Below are positions 11,097 to 19,779 of a stretch of 64,000 nt of DNA, piece by piece (positions within the stretch are counted from its first letter, which is position 1; each line of letters opens with the position of its first letter). A program made the translations under genes and the position numbers. Below the pieces are notes generated by a model, which was given only the letters and a program-made list of their open reading frames with translations, searched no databases and had not been told where the DNA came from. This DNA comes from an uncultured Flammeovirgaceae bacterium (GTDB lineage: Bacteria; Bacteroidota; Bacteroidia; Cytophagales; Cyclobacteriaceae): positions 1-64,000 of the forward strand of contig CAJWQD010000004.1 in assembly GCA_913045135.1 (NCBI GenBank), in the 5' to 3' direction.

Positions 11097-12140
11097 TTAT
11101 TGACAGGATGCAAACATTGTAAAATCTTCACCAGTTGAGAAATCTCTAACAATATTATTCCCATTTTTATCTTGAAAATTATAAGTAATCATAGTTATTT
11201 GATCAGAAAAATTTAATTCAAAAATATCTTTTGGCCAGATAGTAACTTCCCAAATATCACCTCCAATAAAATTTAAAGCTGTTTTATCAGTCTTATCACA
11301 AACTGATATTACTGTTCCATCATCTAATGTAGCCTCTGCACATAAATAAACAAAACTAGCTCCACTGAGTTTTGTTACTCCCTCATTTGCTCCTATCGAG
11401 GCATCAAAAGTGATTTTTAACAAATCATTATAACTAAAAACATCAGGACTTATAACACTCGTCCCAGGTGCAGGTTCTGGACCACAATAGTTTATAGGTG
11501 CTCCAGTACCACCCGTAATTTCAATACAATCCCCTAATCTAAAATCTTGATTTTCATTTAGCTCCCAAATTCCATTATCATTTTCTCCAATAAAATATCC
11601 TAATTGAGCGGTAATATTATTTGGTCCTACAACAGTTTCAATATTCACAGTTCCATATATGGGAAGATAGGCAGGATTATGATCATAAGGTTCATCTGCC
11701 ATAAACATTACCCATTCCATTTTAGTTGGATCATAGTTTTCACCTGTCCCGTAATTAAAGGTTAAAGTTTCTGACCATGGCTTTCCACCTTTACCCTCAA
11801 TGGCTCCTTCAACCATTGGACTCATGGTACTATTATAAACCTCACTCGCAATACTCATAACTGTATTTGCCCCGGCATTCCACGACTTTGGTGCCAAAAA
11901 TCCAACCACTGGCATTGTGCCGCCAACATTTCCAGGATTAAAATTATCCTCCAATACTTCAATGTCTAATTTAATGGATATTGTTTCCCCAGCAATTGCT
12001 GTCTCGGGTTGTTCAAAAGAAATGATATCAAAACATCTAGTTAGAAAAAAAGCTATCAAGACAACAGTTCCACTTATGACAACCGGCGACCAAAACTTTT
12101 TTTGTAACATCTTTTTTAATAATGAACTCATGATTCTCAC
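11097..12140 (-). CDS. PUL-associated surface protein, DUF4961-like
   Basis: A 347 aa protein with a basic N-terminus, a hydrophobic segment (VVISGTVVLIAFFLTRCFD; the cysteine is a possible lipidation site) and a beta-rich body with no catalytic motif I can name. It has a few paired cysteines in the second half. The layout SusC-SusD-small lipoprotein-this protein-GH43 matches the DUF5004/DUF4961 pair often found in Bacteroidota glycan loci, and the family assignment rests on that context and on general sequence feel. It overlaps the upstream gene by 4 bp (ATGA). The function is unknown; a glycan-binding accessory of the SusCD complex is plausible. Confidence 0.6.
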   Translation of the reverse strand: MRIMSSLLKKMLQKKFWSPVVISGTVVLIAFFLTRCFDIISFEQPETAIAGETISIKLDIEVLEDNFNPGNVGGTMPVVGFLAPKSWNAGANTVMSIASEVYNSTMSPMVEGAIEGKGGKPWSETLTFNYGTGENYDPTKMEWVMFMADEPYDHNPAYLPIYGTVNIETVVGPNNITAQLGYFIGENDNGIWELNENQDFRLGDCIEITGGTGAPINYCGPEPAPGTSVISPDVFSYNDLLKITFDASIGANEGVTKLSGASFVYLCAEATLDDGTVISVCDKTDKTALNFIGGDIWEVTIWPKDIFELNFSDQITMITYNFQDKNGNNIVRDFSTGEDFTMFASCQ

Positions 12141-12595
12141 AATGTGCTATTTTTAGTAAAATGATAGATATATGAAACATCACTACAACCCAAATTAAAC
12201 TCTAAATGAAGTTCATCATTTCCGGTAGTCAATAAAGGTTGGTCTACTGTCGATATAGCAGTATCTCCGTAAACGAAATACATCTCACTTGGATATAATT
12301 CATTATCAAAATGCCACGAACCTGTACTCTGCGTAGCTGGAAATGGTACTGGACCGTCAGAATTTATCGAAAAATCTGACGGAAGACCATTAGCATAGTT
12401 TAAGACAATTTCAAATGAGTTAAAATTATAATTGTTCGAAATATCTATCTCATTCTGCTCTACACTAGAAATTGACCAAGAACCTGAAATATCAGGTGAA
12501 TTACTACTCAGTAATTCCTCGTTAATAGGCCACTTTTCATCACATTTAAATAGGCAAATTATAGCAAATGCCGCAATAATTTTTTTGATCTCCAT
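12137..12595 (-). CDS. Small PUL lipoprotein, DUF5004/lipocalin-like
   Basis: A 152 aa protein with a lipoprotein signal (KKIIAAFAIICLFKCDE, lipobox LFKC). The mature part opens with the DISGSWSISSVEQNEIDI pattern of lipocalin-like/DUF5004 proteins: a GxW near the start of the first strand followed by beta strands. It has no catalytic residues that I recognise. It begins in a TAATG overlap with the susD stop and overlaps the DUF4961-like gene by 4 bp, so it is translationally coupled within the SusC operon. It is probably an outer-membrane accessory of the glycan uptake complex. Confidence 0.6.
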   Translation of the reverse strand: MEIKKIIAAFAIICLFKCDEKWPINEELLSSNSPDISGSWSISSVEQNEIDISNNYNFNSFEIVLNYANGLPSDFSINSDGPVPFPATQSTGSWHFDNELYPSEMYFVYGDTAISTVDQPLLTTGNDELHLEFNLGCSDVSYIYHFTKNSTL

Positions 12596-13944
12596 TAATT
12601 TCCTGATCTAGTTAAACCATGTATATCCACTTCGTTTCCAGGAAATGGATACAACAATAATTCTATCCATTCTGAATACGTTTTAAATCCCTCTCCTTCG
12701 TCTTGAGTTCTAATAATTCCAAATTTCAAACGCTTAGTATTGAGAAAATGATCTCCCAACTCAAAAGCTAATTCCTTAGTGCGATCTTCAAAAAGCATAT
12801 TAAGTGCTTGATCTTTTGTAGGAATAGAAGTTAATGCTGAAGATGGCTTAGCCCTATTTCTTAGTACATTAATATCATCAACATCTTGTTGATTTACAGA
12901 GCCATTAATCATAATATTGGCTTCTGCTCTAGTTAAATGCATTTCAGCCAATCGAATGTATTGATAATGCATTTGATCAGTAGTATATTTTTCAACATAG
13001 ACATAGTTATCATCTGAAGAATAAAGACCCGTATAACGGGAATCTTCTTCATCCATAATCATTTCGGCAGCTACCCCATTGGTGTTCATACTATAAAAAC
13101 CTAAAGTTGGTGAGGCTTGATAAGCCTCAAAAATACGGGCAGAAGGGCTCACTCCTGAGCCATCCACAGAATTGAACATGATTTTGAATATAATTTCATT
13201 TGAATTCCCTGGTGCAGTAAAAACTTCTGTTACGTCAGACTCTAATGAATATTGACCGCTCGTAATTACTTCATTGGCTCGAGCATATGCCGAGTCGTAT
13301 TTTTCGTGAAAAAAGTAAATCCTAGCGGCAAGTGCAGTAGCTGCATAATAGTTCGAAATACCAGATGATGCTTCTTGGAAATGAGCTCTGGCATTCTCAA
13401 TTTCAGATTCAATGAATGCACTGAGCTCGGAAGTTTTTGCACATGATACCCGATCGTCTATGCTCAAGGGTAACTCAAGTAAAGGTACAGTGTAATCTGT
13501 AATAGGATCTCCCCAGTAATTATTTAAATCAAAATAGATCAATGCTCTTAAAAAATGAGCATCTGCAAGTACTGCTGACTTCTCCGCATCCGTCGCTGCC
13601 GTATTAGCCAAGTCATCTGCAAAAATTTTATTTACGGTTCCAAGAGCTGTGAACCCAGATGTATATTGCCAGGAAGTCATATTGGTGCCTATTTCATGAC
13701 CATAAAAATTATCGTACTCTCCCCTATTTCTATTGACAACATCTCGCATCATTCCCGCAGAATACAACGCTGACTGACTCACAAATGGCCTAATTTGAGC
13801 ATATGCCCCATATAATAATGCCTGAGCAGAAGCCAAATCAGTTAATTTATCTGGAGTCAATCCGATATTGGGAGGATTATCTAAAAAATCATCTCCGCAT
13901 GACCAAAAAATAGTATAAACAAATATTATAACTAACTTTTTCAT
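12595..13944 (-). CDS. SusD/RagB family nutrient-binding outer membrane lipoprotein
   Basis: About 449 aa from the ATG at 13944 (MKKLVIIFVYTIFWSCGDD, lipobox FWSC). The ORF-track start lies three residues earlier. SusD features are a TPR-rich fold with the N-terminal motif DDFLDNPPNIGLTPDKLTDLASAQALLYGAYAQ, an ALIYFDLNNYWGD block, and a C-terminal LRLAEMHLTRAEANI...DINVLRNRA segment. SusD proteins cap the SusC channel and bind oligosaccharides at the cell surface. It lies directly downstream of susC, with the DUF5004-like gene translationally coupled behind it. The ligand cannot be read from sequence. Confidence 0.95.
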   Translation of the reverse strand: MKKLVIIFVYTIFWSCGDDFLDNPPNIGLTPDKLTDLASAQALLYGAYAQIRPFVSQSALYSAGMMRDVVNRNRGEYDNFYGHEIGTNMTSWQYTSGFTALGTVNKIFADDLANTAATDAEKSAVLADAHFLRALIYFDLNNYWGDPITDYTVPLLELPLSIDDRVSCAKTSELSAFIESEIENARAHFQEASSGISNYYAATALAARIYFFHEKYDSAYARANEVITSGQYSLESDVTEVFTAPGNSNEIIFKIMFNSVDGSGVSPSARIFEAYQASPTLGFYSMNTNGVAAEMIMDEEDSRYTGLYSSDDNYVYVEKYTTDQMHYQYIRLAEMHLTRAEANIMINGSVNQQDVDDINVLRNRAKPSSALTSIPTKDQALNMLFEDRTKELAFELGDHFLNTKRLKFGIIRTQDEGEGFKTYSEWIELLLYPFPGNEVDIHGLTRSGN

Positions 13945-13955
13945 CCTAAACATAA

Positions 13956-16900
13956 TTATAGATTAATAACTAGACCCAAAATTATTGATTTTGCTTGCGG
14001 AGATTGCTTAAAAGCTCCTCCTGCTCCAATATTATTACCTTGACGACTTTGTACAACACCAGTAAATTCAGGATCCCAGAAAAAATTAGGCGCCTTGGTA
14101 AAAGTTAGGGCATTGACCAATTTTAAGGATAAGTCAAACCCCTTTACTTTCGTGCCTCGGGTAGTTATTTTATATCCTATTGTCAAATCTCTTAATCTTA
14201 AATAATCTGTGCTATAAAGGTGCTCAGAGGTTCCCTCCCAGAAAACATTGCTAGTATTTACCTGTGAGACATTAGATGTGTTACCATCTGGTGAGCTCCA
14301 TGAGTTCAACATGTGAGTTGGTGGATTTAGTTTATTCCCACCAAAAGGTTGTGTTAAGGCCTTCATGTATCCATCTTCATAGGTTTGGCCTGTAGCAAAA
14401 GTGAAAAGAACACTCCCATAAAATTTTTTAAAGCTAAATCTATTTTCTAAACCTCCTGTATAATTTGGCCAAGGATTCCCCATAGGTCGTCTGTTGGCCT
14501 GTTCGAAAAGTGCAAAGCTACCATAATCTTCAATTGCTTGACTGTAACTCAATAAATTTCCCTCCAAATCCTTATAAGTATCTTCACCTGTAATTTGATC
14601 TACCCCAACCCACTCAACTAACTGATTTACACCGACGGGATAACCAGGAAAAATTGAAATACCTCCTAAGCCAAGACTCGCAGAGATGCCATCTTCAATA
14701 AGTTCATCGCCAAGACTGGTAACTAAGTTTTCATTGTAATTCAGAGTAACAGTACTCGACCATTTGAATGAACTTCTATTGACGTTAACAGAGTTAATCA
14801 CTAAATCATAACCTTTATTCGTCAATGTACCAGCATTTCTTGTCACCAACGAAACACCGGTCATTTGTGATACCGGAAAGGGCAAAAGTAAATCATTAGT
14901 TGTCTTATCGTAAACATCAAACTCTCCACTAATTCTCCCTTCTAAAATCTCGAAAGTGATACCTAAATTAAGTTGAGATGTAGTTTCCCAACCGAGCTCA
15001 TCATCCCCAACATTAGAAATACCCAAACCCGTATTGGCATTATAGGTTGATGTTCCGTAAGTAGAAAGATACGAGTAGTCCCCAATTTCAGAATTACCTA
15101 CCAATCCATAACTCATACGAATTTTCAAAAAATTTACAACCGTAGAAAGCGTGGAAAAAAAGTCTTCATCGCTTAATACCCATCCAAGTGAAACAGCAGG
15201 AAAATATCCCCATCTGTTATCTGGACCAAACCGAGAAGAGCCATCGGCCCTGAAACTTACAGATAAAATATAACGATCTTGAAAGTCATAATTTACACGA
15301 CTTATATAAGACAAAAACGAGTAAGTTGATTCACTATTCGCAGCATTGATGATGGCTGCATCTTGAGGTCTGGTAAGAGTAGAATTGATAAACGTATCCC
15401 CAAATACAGAATTTAATTTAGACGTATAAGATTGCATTTCTGATGCCCCCAAGAGATCTAAGTTATGCTGACCAAAAGTTTTTGTGAAATTCACAATATT
15501 CTTCCAATTATAACCCATACGCTTTCCATTAACTGTAGATGCTACAGATCTACCATGGCTCGTAATTTGACCATCGCGAAAATGAAAATCATCATTGAAC
15601 AATAAATTACTACCGAGCTCTGATCTGAAACTCAATGCATCTAGAATTTGATACTTAAAATACCAGTTACCTAATATTTGATTACTTTTTAAATTAATTG
15701 TTCTTAAATCAACACCCGCAACTGGTTGTTCGTCAGAAACATTAAAATATGATCCATCTTCTTTTCTCACTGGCCAAATAGGAAGCATTTCAGAGACATT
15801 ACTTACACCACCAGCCCAATTGGTTGGAACTTGCTTATCGTTAATATAAGTAAGCATCAAACGCCCACCTATCGAAAGCTTTTCATTTATTTCATGGTCA
15901 ACATTAAGTCGCGTACCAAATCGTTGATATTTATTCCCTCTTAAAATGGTGGTTTGATCTTTAACATTTGCGCTTAAAAAAAAAGTAGTTTTTTCACTGC
16001 CTCCTGAAATAGAAACATTATAATCGGCGACTTGCCCTACTTGTAAAACTTGATCAACCCAATCAGTATCTGTACGCTCTGCTTGCTCCTGAGTTAGACC
16101 GTCAACCAATACGCCGCTATTAGCCCAAAAATCAGCTATATCGAAACCAGAATTATACCATGCCTTTTTAGCTAAAATTAAATATTGCTCGGCATTTAGT
16201 AAATCAATTTTGTTGGTGGCCTCTGACAGCCCAAATGAACCAGATACCGAAACTTGCGTATCCCCAGATTTCCCATTTTTAGTAGTTATCAATACAACCC
16301 CATTTGCTCCCCTAGAGCCATATATTGCAGCTGCAGCTGCATCTTTTAAGACTTCCATGGATTCTATATCTGCTGGATTTAAACTCGCTAAAACATTCGT
16401 ATTAGCCGCTTGTTGTAAATTCCATTCTTGTATGCCTCCTCCCGGTTGAGATGTGCTAATTTCTCCACTTTCAATTGGAATTCCATCTATCACATAGAGT
16501 GGTTCACTATTTGCGCTGACAGATGAGGTGCCCCTGATACGTACCCGGATAGCGGAACCTCCCAAGGCACTACTTGTAGTTACTTGGACTCCCGGAACAA
16601 TCCCCTGCAATCCTCCTTCAAATGAGTTAGTAGCAGCAGAATTTAACTTCTCAACATTAACCCTAGAAACAGAACTTGTCATTTTACGTTTAATCTGAGT
16701 GCCATATCCCATTACTACAACCTCCTCTAACTCTTTTACATTAACGCCCAATATAACATCTATTACGGACCGTGCACCAACCAAAATCTCTTGATCATCA
16801 TAACCTATAGCGCTAAATACTAAAGTAATATTTTCATCAGGAACGTTCAGTTGGTAATAACCTTCATAGTCGGTTATAGTTCCGGAGGACGTACCCTTAA

Positions 16901-17417
16901 TTACAACATTTACCCCTGGTAATCCCTCATTATTTTCATCGTATACAATCCCTGATACACTCCGTTCTTGTTTAGAAATGACGAGATCTAATTCCTTTTG
17001 TGGGATATTCTTCTGAACATTAATATTTTGATTAATTTGCCGAAAATTAAAGTTAGATTTTTTGGCTATATCGACCAACACTGCATAAACTGTTTGATTT
17101 ATATATGAGCCATTGAAATATCTATTTTTTTCAACATCTTTCTCGTCATAAGCAAATACGAATGGTGTTATATTTTCTATTTTTTTAAAGGTTGATCTAA
17201 TATTATCATTATTTAAAATGAGATTAATTTTTACTTTTTTAATGCTTTCAAAGTTATTATTCTGTATTCCATTATTCTCTTTTGCCAAAACTACCCCCTG
17301 AAAAAGCCAGATTGAAAGGCCCATCATTTGAATCAGATGGGTTATAAACTTTAAGACTCTAAAGTGCAGAATCTTTTTTTGAGAAATTTGAAATGAGAGC
17401 ATCTTTATTTCATCCAT
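13956..17417 (-). CDS. SusC/RagA family TonB-linked outer membrane transporter
   Basis: A 1153 aa protein. After a signal region come an STN domain (about residues 55-130), a carboxypeptidase-like regulatory Ig domain (RSVSGIVYDENNEGLPGVNVVIKG), a TonB box region (VVVMGYGTQIKRKM), a plug domain (GLQGIVPGVQV, YVIDGIPI) and a long C-terminal beta-barrel. The STN domain is the part expected to signal through a FecR-type anti-sigma factor, and a fecR gene lies immediately upstream. The first ATG overlaps the fecR stop by 8 bp. A second ATG at 17402 is also possible. It imports oligosaccharides with TonB energy; the substrate is inferred from neighbouring GH43, sulfatases, GH13, GH97 and GH3. Confidence 0.97.
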   Translation of the reverse strand: MDEIKMLSFQISQKKILHFRVLKFITHLIQMMGLSIWLFQGVVLAKENNGIQNNNFESIKKVKINLILNNDNIRSTFKKIENITPFVFAYDEKDVEKNRYFNGSYINQTVYAVLVDIAKKSNFNFRQINQNINVQKNIPQKELDLVISKQERSVSGIVYDENNEGLPGVNVVIKGTSSGTITDYEGYYQLNVPDENITLVFSAIGYDDQEILVGARSVIDVILGVNVKELEEVVVMGYGTQIKRKMTSSVSRVNVEKLNSAATNSFEGGLQGIVPGVQVTTSSALGGSAIRVRIRGTSSVSANSEPLYVIDGIPIESGEISTSQPGGGIQEWNLQQAANTNVLASLNPADIESMEVLKDAAAAAIYGSRGANGVVLITTKNGKSGDTQVSVSGSFGLSEATNKIDLLNAEQYLILAKKAWYNSGFDIADFWANSGVLVDGLTQEQAERTDTDWVDQVLQVGQVADYNVSISGGSEKTTFFLSANVKDQTTILRGNKYQRFGTRLNVDHEINEKLSIGGRLMLTYINDKQVPTNWAGGVSNVSEMLPIWPVRKEDGSYFNVSDEQPVAGVDLRTINLKSNQILGNWYFKYQILDALSFRSELGSNLLFNDDFHFRDGQITSHGRSVASTVNGKRMGYNWKNIVNFTKTFGQHNLDLLGASEMQSYTSKLNSVFGDTFINSTLTRPQDAAIINAANSESTYSFLSYISRVNYDFQDRYILSVSFRADGSSRFGPDNRWGYFPAVSLGWVLSDEDFFSTLSTVVNFLKIRMSYGLVGNSEIGDYSYLSTYGTSTYNANTGLGISNVGDDELGWETTSQLNLGITFEILEGRISGEFDVYDKTTNDLLLPFPVSQMTGVSLVTRNAGTLTNKGYDLVINSVNVNRSSFKWSSTVTLNYNENLVTSLGDELIEDGISASLGLGGISIFPGYPVGVNQLVEWVGVDQITGEDTYKDLEGNLLSYSQAIEDYGSFALFEQANRRPMGNPWPNYTGGLENRFSFKKFYGSVLFTFATGQTYEDGYMKALTQPFGGNKLNPPTHMLNSWSSPDGNTSNVSQVNTSNVFWEGTSEHLYSTDYLRLRDLTIGYKITTRGTKVKGFDLSLKLVNALTFTKAPNFFWDPEFTGVVQSRQGNNIGAGGAFKQSPQAKSIILGLVINL

Positions 17418-18423
17418 TTTTAACCACTACTTTTTTATCTAATATTTCGAAGTCAAACCCTTGAATATATCCCAAGGATCCCAAAATCCAATCTAAATTT
17501 TGATTATCATAGCTTGCATTTATACGCCATTCATCTTCAAAAGGCTCACTTATCAAAAAACTAAATCCATACCACAATTCTAATGCTTCGAATACCTCTT
17601 TTTGACTCGCATTTTCAAAAAATAAAACACCATCTTTCCAAGCATTAGTTTTTGGGTTAAACAGTCCTCTTTTGAGCGTTTTAAGATCATTATTATATGC
17701 CAACTGCTCTCCAGCCACTAGATATTGATCCTGAAAACCTTCATGCTCATTATGAACCTCAATTTGCACCTTGCCCTCCGATAAAGACACTATTACTTCA
17801 TTTTTTGAATATGCATTAACGTTAAACATAGTGCCTAGAGCAGTGGTCGTAACTCCGTGCGCGACGACAATAAAGGGACGGTTAACATCTTGAGCGACTT
17901 CAAAATAAGCTTCTCCAGACAATTCTATTTGTCGTTTATCTTTATTGAATCCTTTAAGATAACTTACACTGCTTCCTGAATTAAGGTTTACTATTGAACC
18001 GTCACTAAGATATATGGTTGATTTTTGTCCGAAAGGATTTTTTTTAGTGATTATTTGTTTTCGATCACTGGTATTGACTCGGGCACTTATTTCGGTTTGA
18101 AATAAATATGCCGAAAATATACTGATTATCACTATTGATGAGGCTACCTTTAACCACATTTTGTAATAGTCGATTGCTTTAGATTTCTTTAACCTTTTAG
18201 ATATTTTTTGACGCTTGTCTTCTGAAATTCTACGCTTCACATTGTTGAAAATTTTATCTTTACAAAGATCATAATTTTGTTCAGTCCAATAACTACGAAT
18301 GGCTTCATACTTCCTTTGGTTATCTGGATCTTTGTCCATCCACTCTTTCAAAATGATTTTTTCTTTCTTTGAAGCCTCACTCGTCAAAATACGTAATATT
18401 ATGTTTGTTATATTAGTGTCCAA
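17410..18423 (-). CDS. FecR family anti-sigma factor
   Basis: A 337 aa protein with a cytoplasmic N-terminal sigma-binding region (LKEWMDKDPDNQRKYEAIRSYW), a single membrane helix (MWLKVASSIVIISIFSAYLF, about residues 90-110), the FecR domain (YLSDGSIVNLNSGSSVSYLKGF, ELSGEAYFEV, VTTTALGTMFNVNAYS) and a C-terminal DUF4974-like domain. FecR relays the SusC STN signal to an ECF sigma factor. The start appears to be TTG: an in-frame stop lies upstream, and the next Met is residue 29, inside the conserved region. No sigma gene adjoins it; the only one in the window is 27 kb away at 45134-45694. An ECF-like promoter lies 34 bp upstream. Confidence 0.93.
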   Translation of the reverse strand: MDTNITNIILRILTSEASKKEKIILKEWMDKDPDNQRKYEAIRSYWTEQNYDLCKDKIFNNVKRRISEDKRQKISKRLKKSKAIDYYKMWLKVASSIVIISIFSAYLFQTEISARVNTSDRKQIITKKNPFGQKSTIYLSDGSIVNLNSGSSVSYLKGFNKDKRQIELSGEAYFEVAQDVNRPFIVVAHGVTTTALGTMFNVNAYSKNEVIVSLSEGKVQIEVHNEHEGFQDQYLVAGEQLAYNNDLKTLKRGLFNPKTNAWKDGVLFFENASQKEVFEALELWYGFSFLISEPFEDEWRINASYDNQNLDWILGSLGYIQGFDFEILDKKVVVKNG

Positions 18424-18456
18424 TGGAGAGTTTTTTATTTAAAATAGAACTAATGT

Positions 18457-18486
18457 TATAACGAAAAAATAGGTTCTTACCCCCAA
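18457..18486 (-). promoter_or_regulatory. Putative ECF-sigma promoter of the fecR-susC-susD operon
   Basis: Read on the minus strand the element is TTGGGGG, 16 nt, CGTTATA. The putative -10 ends 34 bp before the fecR TTG start. The same two heptamers with exactly the same 16 nt spacer occur at 45034-45063 upstream of the lipoprotein/FG-GAP operon. A G-rich -35 with a CGT-containing -10 is the usual look of ECF promoters. The match is seen directly; promoter function is inferred. Confidence 0.6.
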
Positions 18487-18577
18487 GAGAAGAAAATAAA
18501 CCTTTTCCTCCTGAAAATATAAATTTTAAATTTAGTATCATGAATATAGAAAAAGTTGCTCAAAAAAATTACAATAA

Positions 18578-19690
18578 ATGTACCTTAATTATATAGTTTG
18601 GAATCCAAACCCTATTTTTTTAAAAATTGGTGCGATATCTGTACTTTGGTATAGTTTTTTATTTGCAAGTGGATTTATCATCAGCCGTTTTGTGATTTTT
18701 AGTATTTACAGAGCAGAGGGCAGAGTGAGAAATAATTTAGATTATCTGCTTTTATATATCATTTTAGGCACTGTCATTGGGGCAAGGATGGGTCATGTTG
18801 TTTTTTACGAGCCTTTCAAATATTTTAACAACCCTGTTAGCATATTAAAAATTTGGGAAGGTGGTCTTTCATCTCATGGCTGTGCTCTGGGAATTTTAGT
18901 CGCTATTTACTTTTATGTATACAAACTTGAATTCTCAACTAAAAAAGTCCGAATAACAAAACATAATAGACAAGGCCACAGTTGGTTACAAATAGTTGAT
19001 AGAATTGCAATTGTCGTTGCTTTAGGCTCAATATTTATTAGGATAGGTAATTTCATGAATAGTGAAATGATTGGAAAACCTACGAAATCAAACTATGGAG
19101 TCATTTTTGTTGGTGCTAAGACGCAGCAAGTAAAGGATCGAATTCCCACCATTCATTCCATTTCAGTAATAAATGAAAATCAATATATAGAGAATAATGA
19201 TCCTCTACTTACCCTAGAGATCAAGCTAAAAGAGCACATAGTAAATAAAGATATTGCAGAAAGCATTTTCAAAAAGAATATAAAACCATTATTGTTGAAA
19301 AAACAAAAACTCCCAAATTTAATAGCATCAGAAAATATCCCTATTGAGATAAAAAAATCTAAGCAAGGATACTTAGGTCATTTTAAAATGAAAGGAATTA
19401 TCAGGCATCCAAGTCAACTTTATGAAGCGGGTATTTGTGTAATTACCTTCATACTTCTCATAACGATATGGGGTATGAGAAAAGAACATACTCCAGGCGG
19501 TCTGATATGGGGTATTTTCCTTTTGGTAATATTTGGTTCAAGAATACCACAAGAGCTGATCAAGGAGAATAATGTAGCATTTGGAAATGGATTTTTGTTA
19601 AATCAAGGTCAGTATTTGAGTCTTCCGTTTGTTATGTTAGGGATATACTTAATCGCCCGAATCATAATAAAAAAACGCTCAATTAACTAA
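18578..19690 (+). CDS. Prolipoprotein diacylglyceryl transferase paralogue (Lgt family)
   Basis: A 370 aa polytopic membrane protein. Lgt hallmarks are intact: GARMGHVVFYEP, GGLSSHGCALG (with the functional histidine) and the signature IRIGNFMNSEMIG, followed by RHPSQLYEA and a C-terminal RIPQELIKEN helix region. Lgt transfers diacylglyceryl from phosphatidylglycerol to the lipobox cysteine of prelipoproteins. A hydrophilic insert of about 90 residues between the signature and RHPSQLYEA also occurs in the second lgt of this window (61165-62322). The HGC replaces the usual HGG. It is divergent from fecR and lies inside the glycan locus. It may be a specialised second Lgt; catalytic activity is likely but unproven. 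Confidence 0.9.
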   Translation: MYLNYIVWNPNPIFLKIGAISVLWYSFLFASGFIISRFVIFSIYRAEGRVRNNLDYLLLYIILGTVIGARMGHVVFYEPFKYFNNPVSILKIWEGGLSSHGCALGILVAIYFYVYKLEFSTKKVRITKHNRQGHSWLQIVDRIAIVVALGSIFIRIGNFMNSEMIGKPTKSNYGVIFVGAKTQQVKDRIPTIHSISVINENQYIENNDPLLTLEIKLKEHIVNKDIAESIFKKNIKPLLLKKQKLPNLIASENIPIEIKKSKQGYLGHFKMKGIIRHPSQLYEAGICVITFILLITIWGMRKEHTPGGLIWGIFLLVIFGSRIPQELIKENNVAFGNGFLLNQGQYLSLPFVMLGIYLIARIIIKKRSIN

Positions 19691-19779
19691 TCTAAACAAG
19701 AAATATTATGATTTAGTCCGCTTTATCACTGATCAAAACTTTAAGTCGATTCAAATAAAATACCGAATAATTAATTTTT

